From JAXJSP01 sp036310005 (GTDB lineage: Bacteria > Bacillota > Clostridia > Oscillospirales > Acutalibacteraceae): a stretch of DNA of 64,000 nucleotides. How positions within the stretch are numbered: position 1 is the stretch's first letter; each line of letters begins with the position of its first letter. Position numbers and translations under genes: made by a program. The stretch covers positions 1 through 64,000 of the forward strand of contig JAXJSP010000038.1 of assembly GCA_036310005.1 (NCBI GenBank). Direction: 5' to 3'. The notes beneath the pieces are model-generated. The model was not told the origin of the DNA and made no database searches. It was given only the letters and a program-made list of their open reading frames with translations. Positions 1-6,613 of this stretch are shown here, piece by piece.

Positions 1-795
1 TCACTTGTTTATAACGATGCCGCAAACGAGTTGAAAGAGGCAACTAACCCGGCAAAGAAAACAGTAAACATAGGCGAGGACACAACTTCGCTTACTGCCG
101 CAGGCAACAGCGACAAAGCTGCCGCAATCGGTCCGTTTGAGATTAATGTCGGTATTGCGGACAGCGCTCCTGCAATTAACACAACATACAAAGAGTCCGA
201 GCAGAGCAAGTATGCAGTTAATCTGTCGGTAGATAACGCAACGCTGCCTGACGGAGCGTATGTATTAATCGGTGATAAAAAGTATTACACCGATAACGGT
301 TATATTAAAATTTCACCGCTTACTGCTGGCGATTATACATTTAAAATATATTCACCCGTACCTATTGAACTTTCTGACGGTAAAGTTACATTCAATGTAG
401 ATTTGTTATCGGCAGTATCGTTATCCCCGACAATTCCCGCCAAAATATCAAAAACCGTAACATTTAACTGCGTTGAGGTAGCGCTTGATGCGGACATAAC
501 CGACAAAGTTTTAAACCCCGGCAAAGTATCACAAATGGATGCAACCTTAAAATATGTGGGGCTTGATGCTGTAAAACTGACAGTCACCAAAAAAGGAAAT
601 GACACACCTATAATCAGCGATTATAATATTCCGTTACCGGCGTCGGGCGGTAATGTCACTCTGAGCGCGGAAAACGGTTTTAGTTTTACCGCAGTCAGCG
701 GAGAAACATATATTTTCACATTTGTAGGGTATTCGGGCGGCACTGCGGTTTTAGAAGACAAGTGCTGTGTAGTCGGCGGATATATCGTGACATAA
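1..795 (+). CDS. C-terminal part of a secreted or surface protein, unknown function
   Basis: The frame is open from the first base of the window to the stop at 793-795, so this is the last ~264 residues of a longer protein whose start lies outside. An internal TTG at 31 is probably not the true start. The sequence is low in Cys and rich in Thr, Ser, Val, Asp and Gly, with alternating hydrophobic residues typical of tandem beta-sandwich (Ig-like) modules of extracellular proteins. No catalytic motif, LPxTG sorting signal or C-terminal membrane anchor is visible. A strong terminator follows directly. Function cannot be assigned; a cell-surface or secreted role is inferred from composition only. 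Confidence 0.55.
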   Translation, partial: SLVYNDAANELKEATNPAKKTVNIGEDTTSLTAAGNSDKAAAIGPFEINVGIADSAPAINTTYKESEQSKYAVNLSVDNATLPDGAYVLIGDKKYYTDNGYIKISPLTAGDYTFKIYSPVPIELSDGKVTFNVDLLSAVSLSPTIPAKISKTVTFNCVEVALDADITDKVLNPGKVSQMDATLKYVGLDAVKLTVTKKGNDTPIISDYNIPLPASGGNVTLSAENGFSFTAVSGETYIFTFVGYSGGTAVLEDKCCVVGGYIVT

Positions 796-797
796 AT

Positions 798-824
798 AAA
801 AAAGGAGGCAACGCCTCCTTTTTT
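798..824. terminator. Bidirectional intrinsic terminator
   Basis: A 12-bp stem (AAAAAAGGAGGC paired with its complement at 813-824) has a 3-nt loop and a T run on one side and an A run on the other. It sits between the plus-strand gene ending at 795 and the minus-strand mntP ending at 827, so it can serve both. Confidence 0.9.
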
Positions 825-826
825 AT

Positions 827-1414
827 TTATAAACTGACAATATTGAGTCCTTCAAGTAAAATTTTAATTCCGAGCAAAATTAAAATTACGCCGCCTGTGA
901 CTTCTGCTTTTGGTTTGTATTTAGTGCCGAATATGTTGCCTATTTTAACACCGATTGCAGATAATATGAATGTAAGTATTCCGATAATCAAAACTGCGAT
1001 TATAACATCGACAACACTTGTAATACCGAATGAAGTCGGAAAAGTAATACCTACTGCCAGAGCATCAATACTTGTCGCTACAGCCATAACAAACATTGTT
1101 TTAGCGGCGAACGAGTTTTCATGACACTCGTTTTGTTCTTCTTTTGAAAGCGCTTCTTTTATCATATTAACACCGATGAGCGCTAAAAGGATAAAGCCAA
1201 CCCAATGGTCATATTTTTCAATATATTTTGCAAAGGTTGAGCCGAAAACAAAACCGATTGCGGGCATCAGGCCCTGAAAGCCACCAAACCATACACCTGC
1301 AATCAGACAGTGCTTGATTTTTGCTTTATCAACTGCAAGTCCCTTACAGACTGCAACAGCAAATGCGTCCATAGATAAGGCGATGCCTAAAATAACAATG
1401 TCTAAAATATTCAT
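827..1414 (-). CDS. mntP: MntP-type manganese efflux pump
   Basis: This 195-residue integral membrane protein belongs to the MntP (DUF204) family, which exports Mn2+ across the cytoplasmic membrane. It shows about six membrane helices arranged as two repeats, each with the family's Asp signature: SMDAFAVAV around residue 14 (Asp16) and TSIDALAVG around residue 114. Length matches the family. The start is set by AGAGG about 6 nt upstream. It is divergent from the exonuclease gene across an 83-bp gap that is too short for a yybP-ykoY manganese riboswitch, and no such element is seen there, so the usual regulation is absent or different. The match is clear from both motifs. Confidence 0.9.
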   Translation of the reverse strand: MNILDIVILGIALSMDAFAVAVCKGLAVDKAKIKHCLIAGVWFGGFQGLMPAIGFVFGSTFAKYIEKYDHWVGFILLALIGVNMIKEALSKEEQNECHENSFAAKTMFVMAVATSIDALAVGITFPTSFGITSVVDVIIAVLIIGILTFILSAIGVKIGNIFGTKYKPKAEVTGGVILILLGIKILLEGLNIVSL

Positions 1415-1497
1415 TTAAAACCTCTTATTTTTAAAAAAGTTATATGATTATAACACTAAATGATGTATAATGTAAAGAGTTAAAGGAGGATGATTTT

Positions 1498-2253
1498 ATG
1501 AAATTTGTATCTTGGAATGTAAACGGACTCAGAGCGATTATGAATAAGGGCTTTGAAGATATATTCAAAAGTTTTGATGCCGATGCTTTTTGTTTGCAGG
1601 AAACTAAACTCCAGCAAGGTCAGATTGACCTTAGTTTTGTGGGATACGATGATTATTGGAATTATGCCGAGAAAAAAGGTTACTCGGGTACTGCTGTCTT
1701 TACAAAGACAAAGCCGATAAGCGCCTGTTACGGTATCGGTATTGCAGAACACGACAAAGAAGGCAGAGTTATTACTCTGGAGTTTGAAAACTTTTATTTA
1801 GTTACAGTATATACTCCGAATTCACAAAATGAATTAAAGCGACTTGATTACAGAATGAATTGGGAAGACGATTTTTTAAATTATATAAACAGATTGGACG
1901 AAAACAAGCCCGTCATTATTTGCGGTGACTTAAATGTGGCGCACAATGAAATCGACTTGAAAAACCCTAAAACAAACCGTAAAAACGCAGGTTTTACTGA
2001 CGATGAGAGAGGAAAAATGACTGCTCTTTTATCAAACGGGTTTGTTGACAGTTTCAGATATTTATATCCCAACAAGACGGATATTTATTCCTGGTGGTCT
2101 TACAGATTTAATGCAAGAGCAAACAATTCGGGGTGGCGAATTGACTATTTCATAGTAAGCGAGAGAATTAAAGATAAAATTAAAGATGCAAAAATTCATA
2201 CCGATATTATGGGAAGCGATCACTGTCCCGTGTCGATAGAACTCGAATTATAA
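1498..2253 (+). CDS. exoA: Exodeoxyribonuclease III / AP endonuclease
   Basis: This 251-residue enzyme of the endonuclease/exonuclease/phosphatase superfamily incises DNA at abasic sites and removes 3' blocking groups in base-excision repair. The family motifs appear in order: SWNVNGLRA near the N-terminus, LQETKLQ (metal-binding Glu) around residue 36, GDLNVAHNEIDL around residue 142, and the C-terminal GSDHCPV with the catalytic His. The start is well supported by AAAGGAGG 8 nt upstream. Length is normal for bacterial ExoA. It appears to be a single-gene unit between a divergent mntP and a promoter for the next gene. Confidence 0.95.
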   Translation: MKFVSWNVNGLRAIMNKGFEDIFKSFDADAFCLQETKLQQGQIDLSFVGYDDYWNYAEKKGYSGTAVFTKTKPISACYGIGIAEHDKEGRVITLEFENFYLVTVYTPNSQNELKRLDYRMNWEDDFLNYINRLDENKPVIICGDLNVAHNEIDLKNPKTNRKNAGFTDDERGKMTALLSNGFVDSFRYLYPNKTDIYSWWSYRFNARANNSGWRIDYFIVSERIKDKIKDAKIHTDIMGSDHCPVSIELEL

Positions 2254-2262
2254 AAAATTTTG

Positions 2263-2291
2263 TTGACAATATAATTATATATTAATATAAT
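2263..2291 (+). promoter_or_regulatory. Consensus sigma-A promoter for the Na/Pi cotransporter gene
   Basis: TTGACA at 2263-2268 and TATAAT at 2286-2291 are separated by 17 bp, a perfect consensus. Transcription should start near 2298, giving a leader of about 87 nt before the cotransporter start. Confidence 0.85.
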
Positions 2292-2319
2292 CAAAATTGG
2301 TGGAGATTAGCATTTTTTA

Positions 2320-2388
2320 ATGTCTTCTCTGTCGGTTAATATAAGAAGTTTAAAACTAATTTGTATGAGAAATGAGAGAAAAATATGA
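2320..2388 (+). CDS. Possible 22-codon upstream ORF overlapping the cotransporter start
   Basis: An ATG at 2320 opens 22 codons whose stop TGA at 2386-2388 overlaps the downstream ATG at 2385 (ATGA), the geometry of translational coupling. A GGTGGAG sequence at 2299-2305 could serve as ribosome-binding site, but its 14-nt spacing is long. The peptide is not recognised. It may be fortuitous. Confidence 0.25.
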   Translation: MSSLSVNIRSLKLICMRNERKI

Positions 2389-4124
2389 CCATTTTTGATG
2401 TTTTAACATTAATCGGCGGACTTTGTTTGTTCCTGTTCGGTATGAATGTTATGGGTGACAGCCTTGAGCGGCGTGCCGGCAGCGGACTCAAAACCATATT
2501 AGGCAAACTGACAAAAAACAAAGCAGCAGGTTTTTTTACAGGACTTGGCGTTACTGCGATAATTCAAAGTTCGTCCGCAACTACTGTTATGGTAGTCGGC
2601 TTTGTAAACTCGGGACTTATGACTTTGCAACAGTCAATAAGTGTTATTATGGGTGCAAATGTAGGTACTACCGTTACCGCCTGGATTTTAAGTTTGTGCG
2701 GAATCGAAAGCAGTAACATATTCATTTCTCTCTTAAAACCGAGTTCTTTTACCCCGTTTTTAGCACTAATCGGACTCATAATGCAGATGTTCGGTAAAAC
2801 GAGCAAGAAAAAAGACACAGGTTCTATTCTGCTCGGCTTTGCAACGCTGATGTTCGGTATGGAAACAATGAGCGGCGCGGTTGAAGGTCTTGCCGAAGTT
2901 GAGGCATTCCGTGAGTTGTTTGTGATGTTTAAAAACCCGATTTTAGGCGTAATTGTAGGAGCAATTCTGACTGCCATTATTCAGTCAAGTTCCGCATCTG
3001 TCGGTATTTTACAGGCTTTAAGCGTAACAGGACAGGTAACAAACGGTGCCGCAGTTCCTATTCTTATGGGACAGCATATCGGTACTTGCGTTACCGCGCT
3101 TATTTCATCGGCGGGTGCCAATAAAAACGCAAAGCGTGCGGCTATGGTCCACTTGCTTTTTAATGTAATAGGTACTGTTGTATGGCTTACTGTATTTAGT
3201 ATATTATCAAGTATATTTACACCGGCTTTTTTAGACGAGTCCGCAAGTTATTTCGGTATCGCTGTCATGCATACAATAATCAGTCTGCTTCGTACAGTAT
3301 TATTACTTCCGATGTCGTCGCTGCTTGAAAAACTCGCAATCAAACTCGTTCCCGACTCAAAGAAAGAGGAAGAAGAACAAAAACTTGATGAGAGATTACT
3401 CGCAACACCCGCTATTGCACTGAAAAGTTGTGAGTCGCTTGTAAACGAAATGGCGCAAATGTCGGTTGAGGCTATGAACAGCAGTCTTAAAATGCTTGTG
3501 TCTTACGACAGTAAAACAGCAAATAAAATCAGGGAGATTGAGGATAAGGCAGACCGTTATGAAGATATACTCGGCTCGTATCTTGTTAAACTCTCTCAAC
3601 ATCAGATGAGTGATGACGACAGCGAGGAAGTTTCAAAACTGTTAAAGGTTATAGGTGACTTCGAGCGTATATCGGACCACGCTATCAATATTGTTGAGTC
3701 GGCAGAAGAATTAAAAGACAAGCAAATCGTGTTTACCGAGTCCGCTATGAAAGAACTTGAAGTTATTTCACACGCGATAAACGAAATTTTGGATCTTTCA
3801 TATACCTGTTTTATTAATAATGATATTGACTTAGCGTATAATGTAGAACCGCTTGAACAGGTTATTGATAAGTTAAAAGACAAAATGCGCAACGGTCACA
3901 TCAACAGACTTAAAAACAACGAATGTACTATTGAGGCAGGCTTTGTCTGGGCAGATATTATTACAAATCTTGAAAGAACAAGTGACCACTGTTCAAATAT
4001 TGCAGTCTGCGTGATTGACTCTAAAATGCATAATATGAACATACACGAGTCAATTTACGACATCAAGCATGCAGAAAACTTTAAAACTCTTTACAGACAG
4101 TATAAAGAGAAATATACAATATAA
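2385..4124 (+). CDS. Na+/phosphate cotransporter with C-terminal PhoU-like domain
   Basis: This 579-residue membrane protein belongs to the NptA/PhoU-domain cotransporter family, which imports phosphate with Na+. The N-terminal ~310 residues hold the two inverted Na_Pi_cotrans repeats, each with the diagnostic QSSSA motif (Gln61 and Gln200). A cytoplasmic helical region from about residue 340 to 560 has the repeated Asp/Glu-rich helices of PhoU domains. Length agrees with the family. The RBS (GAGAG) is modest, and a short upstream ORF may assist initiation. Its last 34 bp overlap the convergent regulator gene at 4091-4333. Substrate is inferred from the family only. Confidence 0.9.
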   Translation: MTIFDVLTLIGGLCLFLFGMNVMGDSLERRAGSGLKTILGKLTKNKAAGFFTGLGVTAIIQSSSATTVMVVGFVNSGLMTLQQSISVIMGANVGTTVTAWILSLCGIESSNIFISLLKPSSFTPFLALIGLIMQMFGKTSKKKDTGSILLGFATLMFGMETMSGAVEGLAEVEAFRELFVMFKNPILGVIVGAILTAIIQSSSASVGILQALSVTGQVTNGAAVPILMGQHIGTCVTALISSAGANKNAKRAAMVHLLFNVIGTVVWLTVFSILSSIFTPAFLDESASYFGIAVMHTIISLLRTVLLLPMSSLLEKLAIKLVPDSKKEEEEQKLDERLLATPAIALKSCESLVNEMAQMSVEAMNSSLKMLVSYDSKTANKIREIEDKADRYEDILGSYLVKLSQHQMSDDDSEEVSKLLKVIGDFERISDHAINIVESAEELKDKQIVFTESAMKELEVISHAINEILDLSYTCFINNDIDLAYNVEPLEQVIDKLKDKMRNGHINRLKNNECTIEAGFVWADIITNLERTSDHCSNIAVCVIDSKMHNMNIHESIYDIKHAENFKTLYRQYKEKYTI

Positions 4125-4333
4125 ACAATAAGGGTGTTTTCTTCTAAATGTTTGATTTCATCAGGGACCTCGATTACGCTGTTTTCTGACTCGAAGTTTT
4201 TAATGCACTGGCGTATCAAATATAAAATCTGTCCGTTTGCAGAACGCCCCTCGTACTTTGAAATATAATGAAGTTTAAAGTGCAGCACCGGATCAACTTC
4301 AATGCCTAAATGCTTGTTAGTTTTGTTACGCAT
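4091..4333 (-). CDS. Arc-like ribbon-helix-helix DNA-binding protein
   Basis: This 80-residue protein has the ribbon-helix-helix layout. An N-terminal beta strand (residues ~8-14, around LGIEV) is followed by a helix, and the turn GRSANGQI leads into a second helix ending in LIRQCIKNFE, a signature of Arc/Mnt-type repressors. The rest is a non-conserved tail. AGAGGTG is placed 7-8 nt upstream of the ATG, supporting the start. It faces a SLOG-domain gene across a 151-bp divergent region containing AAGTA/TACTT palindromes that may be its operators. Its 3' end overlaps the cotransporter gene. Targets other than its own region are unknown. Confidence 0.75.
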   Translation of the reverse strand: MRNKTNKHLGIEVDPVLHFKLHYISKYEGRSANGQILYLIRQCIKNFESENSVIEVPDEIKHLEENTLIVYIVYFSLYCL

Positions 4334-4358
4334 TTTGCTTCACCTCTTAAATTTATAT

Positions 4359-4419
4359 TACTTTAAGTATATTTTAAGATTATTTTATAATATTATGATT
4401 TAAGTGTACTTAAAATAAG
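4359..4419. promoter_or_regulatory. Cluster of AAGTA/TACTT palindromes, candidate operators
   Basis: Within the divergent region, TACTTTAAGTA (4359-4369), TTAAGTGTACTTAA (4399-4412) and ACTTA-AAA-TAAGT (4407-4419) repeat the same half-site in inverted pairs. Tandem inverted half-sites are typical of ribbon-helix-helix repressor operators. Binding by the adjacent 4091-4333 protein is an inference. Confidence 0.45.
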
Positions 4420-4484
4420 TATACAAAACAAAAACAACGGGGTAAAATATGATAGTATAAATGTGTTCAGATGAGGGGATGAAA

Positions 4485-4814
4485 ATGAAAGTAGCAGTAA
4501 TCGGTTCAAGAAATTTATTTGTTGACAATTTAGAGTCGTATTTACCTGATGAAACGAAAGAAATCGTATCGGGCGGAGCAAAAGGGATAGACACTTGTGC
4601 AAGAAATTACGCGCTTGAACACGGACTGAAACTTATCGAATTTTTGCCGGAGTATGATAAATACGGCAGAGGCGCTCCTTTAAAGCGCAATATTACCATA
4701 ATTGAATATGCCGATTTAGTGCTTGCGTTCTGGAACGGAAAATCGAGGGGCACTAAATTTGTAATTGATAATTGTAAAAAAATGAATAAACCTGTAAAGG
4801 TAATTCTAATATAA
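4485..4814 (+). CDS. Small SLOG-type Rossmann protein (DUF2493-like)
   Basis: The protein of ~109 residues (from ATG 4485) resembles the small SLOG family related to DprA/Smf and lysine decarboxylase-like nucleotide-binding proteins. It opens with MKVAVIGSR, has the GGAKGID glycine loop around residue 32, and carries a later charged patch (PEYDKYGRGAPLKRN) followed by ADLVLAFWNG. GAGGGG at 4473-4478 is well placed for the 4485 ATG; in-frame ATGs at 4479 and 4461 are less suitable. It is divergent from a ribbon-helix-helix regulator. SLOG proteins are thought to bind or process nucleotides or nucleotide-derived signals; the actual ligand is unknown. Confidence 0.7.
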   Translation: MKVAVIGSRNLFVDNLESYLPDETKEIVSGGAKGIDTCARNYALEHGLKLIEFLPEYDKYGRGAPLKRNITIIEYADLVLAFWNGKSRGTKFVIDNCKKMNKPVKVILI

Positions 4815-4839
4815 TAATAAAGGAAAGGAAGGTGCAGTT

Positions 4840-4929
4840 ATGAACTTGTCAGACGGGTGTAGTCGAGCGAGATTTGGCGAGAATAATTTTATATTACCTT
4901 GTATAACTGCGCCTGTTGAGTGCAGTTAG
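4840..4929 (+). CDS. 29-residue leader peptide upstream of mgtE (candidate)
   Basis: ATG at 4840 is preceded by AGGAAAGGAAGG ending 8 nt upstream, a strong ribosome-binding site, and the frame runs 29 codons to TAG at 4927-4929. The peptide begins MNLSDGCSRARFGENN and ends APVECS, with three Cys and two Pro. Its codons span both arms of the 12-bp stem and end inside the alternative pairing region, so ribosome progress would decide which fold forms. It is not a known leader peptide to me. The RBS and position relative to the folds argue for translation. Confidence 0.5.
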   Translation: MNLSDGCSRARFGENNFILPCITAPVECS

Positions 4930-4963
4930 GCTTTGCTGCGCAAAAGGTAAATATTAATTTTAT

Positions 4964-4999
4964 TATCGCCTATTCATAACGGGCGATATTTTTGTTTTT
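4964..4999 (+). terminator. Intrinsic terminator within the mgtE leader
   Basis: TATCGCC (4964-4970) pairs with GGCGATA (4982-4988) across an 11-nt loop and is followed by TTTTTGTTTTT. It lies 34 bp before the mgtE start, so transcripts ending here would not include mgtE. This supports conditional termination. Confidence 0.7.
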
Positions 5000-5033
5000 A
5001 TAAGGCAAAAATATCAAAAAGGAGGTAATAAAA

Positions 5034-6419
5034 ATGCAAAACAAAGATTACAATGAGCAAGCGGTCAGCGAGATAATTTCGATTATCGAAAACGAAAAAG
5101 ATAATTACCTTATTTTAGATTTATTAAGTGATTACCACGATAAAGATATTGCAGAAGCGTTTGAGCAGTTAAGCGAGCAACAAAGGCGAGTGCTTTACGG
5201 TGTTTTCGGCACAGAGCGAATGAGCGACATTTTTTCGTTTATTGATGATGTGTCGACTTATCTTGAAGAACTTGAATTATCACAGGCTGTTGATGTGCTT
5301 GAAAGCATGGACGCAGACGACGCGGTTGATGCGCTTGATGATGTCGAGGATGAGGAAAAAAGACAGCAGTATATTTCTCTTATGGAGGGAAAAGCAAGCG
5401 AAGACATAAAACTCATAACCTCTTATTCCGACGAGCAAATCGGTAGTATGATGACTACCGAGTTTGTAAAAATACCGGATACTTTCACAATTAAACAGGC
5501 TACTAAAAGTGTTATAAAGCAGGCAAGCGAGTGTGAAAACATAAACACAATTTATGTCATAGACGAAAACAATAAGTATTGCGGCGCTGTTGAGTTAAGA
5601 GATTTGATTATTGCGCGCGACTATACACCTTTAGAAGAAATTGTCAGCAAAAATTATCCCTATTTAAAGGCTGATGATTTAATAAGCGAAAATATAAAAT
5701 ACTTAAAAAGTTACGCGGAAGACTCAATGCCTGTATTAAACGCTGAAAATGAAATAATAGGTGTTGTAACATACGATGATATGGTCGAGGCGGTTGACAG
5801 CGACTTGTCGGAAGACTATATGATGTTTGCAGGCGTAAGTGATAGCGAAGATTTAAAAGAAAAAGTGACTAAAAGCATGGCAAAAAGACTGCCCTGGCTT
5901 GTGCTGCTTTTCTTTTTGGGAATGTTAGTGTCGGCGGTAGTGGGTATATTTGAGCCCATTGTCGAACAGGTTGCGGTAGTAATATGTTTTCAGTCGCTGA
6001 TTCTCGGAATGGCGGGCAACATCGGCACGCAGTCGCTTGCTGTAACAATAAGAGTGCTTATGGACAACTTTGTTACGCCCGCGCAGAAAGTCAAGTTTAT
6101 GTTTAAAGAATTAAGAGTGGGCGCCGGAGTCGGTGCGTTGCTCGGAAGTCTTGCGGTGCTTTTTATAGGCGTTTATCTGCATCTGATGAAAGCATACATC
6201 TGGCAGTATTCATTCAGAGTATCGTTTTGTGTCGGAGCGGCTATGTTTTTATCAATGATAATTTCAAGTCTTGTCGGCACTGTCATACCGATGTTTTTCA
6301 AAAAAATCAAGATTGACCCCGCGGTAGCATCAGGTCCGCTTATTACTACAATTAACGATTTGGTCGCAGTGGTTACTTATTACACATTAGCGGCAATCTT
6401 TCTTGTATCGGCATTATGA
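5034..6419 (+). CDS. mgtE: Magnesium channel/transporter MgtE
   Basis: This 461-residue MgtE-family protein conducts Mg2+ into the cell through the cytoplasmic membrane and is gated by intracellular Mg2+. The layout is standard. A helical acidic N-domain (residues ~10-130, with the DADDAVDAL segment) is followed by a CBS pair (~140-255) that senses Mg2+. A plug helix leads to five membrane helices (~285-460), including GNIGTQS and the conserved DP motif after the last loop (KIDPAVASGP). AAAAAGGAGG gives a strong start. Expression probably depends on the upstream leader. The gene ends just before the pyr promoter region. Confidence 0.95.
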   Translation: MQNKDYNEQAVSEIISIIENEKDNYLILDLLSDYHDKDIAEAFEQLSEQQRRVLYGVFGTERMSDIFSFIDDVSTYLEELELSQAVDVLESMDADDAVDALDDVEDEEKRQQYISLMEGKASEDIKLITSYSDEQIGSMMTTEFVKIPDTFTIKQATKSVIKQASECENINTIYVIDENNKYCGAVELRDLIIARDYTPLEEIVSKNYPYLKADDLISENIKYLKSYAEDSMPVLNAENEIIGVVTYDDMVEAVDSDLSEDYMMFAGVSDSEDLKEKVTKSMAKRLPWLVLLFFLGMLVSAVVGIFEPIVEQVAVVICFQSLILGMAGNIGTQSLAVTIRVLMDNFVTPAQKVKFMFKELRVGAGVGALLGSLAVLFIGVYLHLMKAYIWQYSFRVSFCVGAAMFLSMIISSLVGTVIPMFFKKIKIDPAVASGPLITTINDLVAVVTYYTLAAIFLVSAL

Positions 6420-6431
6420 AAATCGGATAAA

Positions 6432-6472
6432 AACACCTGCCTTTTTCATTGACAAAATAAAGGGCAGGTGTT
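6432..6472. repeat. Perfect 10-bp inverted repeat around the pyr promoter
   Basis: AACACCTGCC at 6432-6441 is repeated in inverse at 6463-6472 with a 21-bp spacer. The spacer contains the -35 box and the right arm touches the -10 box of the pyr promoter. It has no T run in the plus direction. On the minus strand a T-rich run follows. It could be an operator or the mgtE transcript's 3' hairpin. Confidence 0.6.
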
Positions 6473-6477
6473 ATAAT
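6449..6477 (+). promoter_or_regulatory. Consensus promoter of the pyrimidine operon
   Basis: TTGACA (6449-6454) and TATAAT (6472-6477) are separated by exactly 17 bp. The predicted start near 6484 lies just before the PyrR element. Confidence 0.88.
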
Positions 6478-6491
6478 TAATCAAATTAATC

Positions 6492-6526
6492 TTTAAGTAC
6501 GATTCAGAGAGGTCGGCAAGATTAAA
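6492..6526 (+). promoter_or_regulatory. PyrR-binding RNA element
   Basis: The leader holds TTCAGAGAGGTCGGCAAG, which closely follows the PyrR anti-antiterminator core (CAGAGAGG...GCAAG), bracketed by a short stem of TTTAA (6492-6496) and TTAAA (6522-6526). In Firmicutes, UMP-bound PyrR stabilises this fold and favours the downstream terminator. No pyrR gene is in the window. Confidence 0.85.
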
Positions 6527-6562
6527 CATTATTAGGCTAAAAGTAATTTTAGTGTGTTTTGT

Positions 6563-6587
6563 CCTGCCCTAACCGGCAGGTTTTTTT
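6563..6587 (+). terminator. Pyr operon attenuator terminator
   Basis: CCTGCC (6563-6568) and GGCAGG (6575-6580) form a short GC-rich stem followed by seven T residues, 27 bp before pyrC. A competing hairpin CTAAAA-GTAA-TTTTAG at 6537-6552 lies between it and the PyrR element. Confidence 0.85.
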
Positions 6588-6613
6588 AAAATTAACGGAA
6601 GGGAACCGAAGTT

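Larger units (their letters stand above)
4821..4999 (+). promoter_or_regulatory. Structured leader of mgtE: candidate attenuator
   Basis: The 200-nt region before mgtE is not random. A 12-bp stem joins 4830-4841 to 4903-4914 (one G-U pair). The segment 4904-4910 can instead pair with 4922-4928, because TGCAGTTA is repeated at 4833-4840 and 4921-4928. TTACCTT (4894-4900) is complementary to AAGGTAA (4944-4950). A small hairpin forms at 4932-4944. The leader ends in a terminator at 4964-4999. I do not recognise the conserved features of the M-box (ykoK) magnesium riboswitch. A 29-codon ORF lies inside. Mutually exclusive folds plus a terminator imply transcription attenuation. Confidence 0.6.

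Noticed and set aside
4821..4999. M-box (ykoK) riboswitch for mgtE
   Set aside because: The conserved M-box segments I know are not seen, and the folds found are of a different kind. A formal covariance search would settle it.
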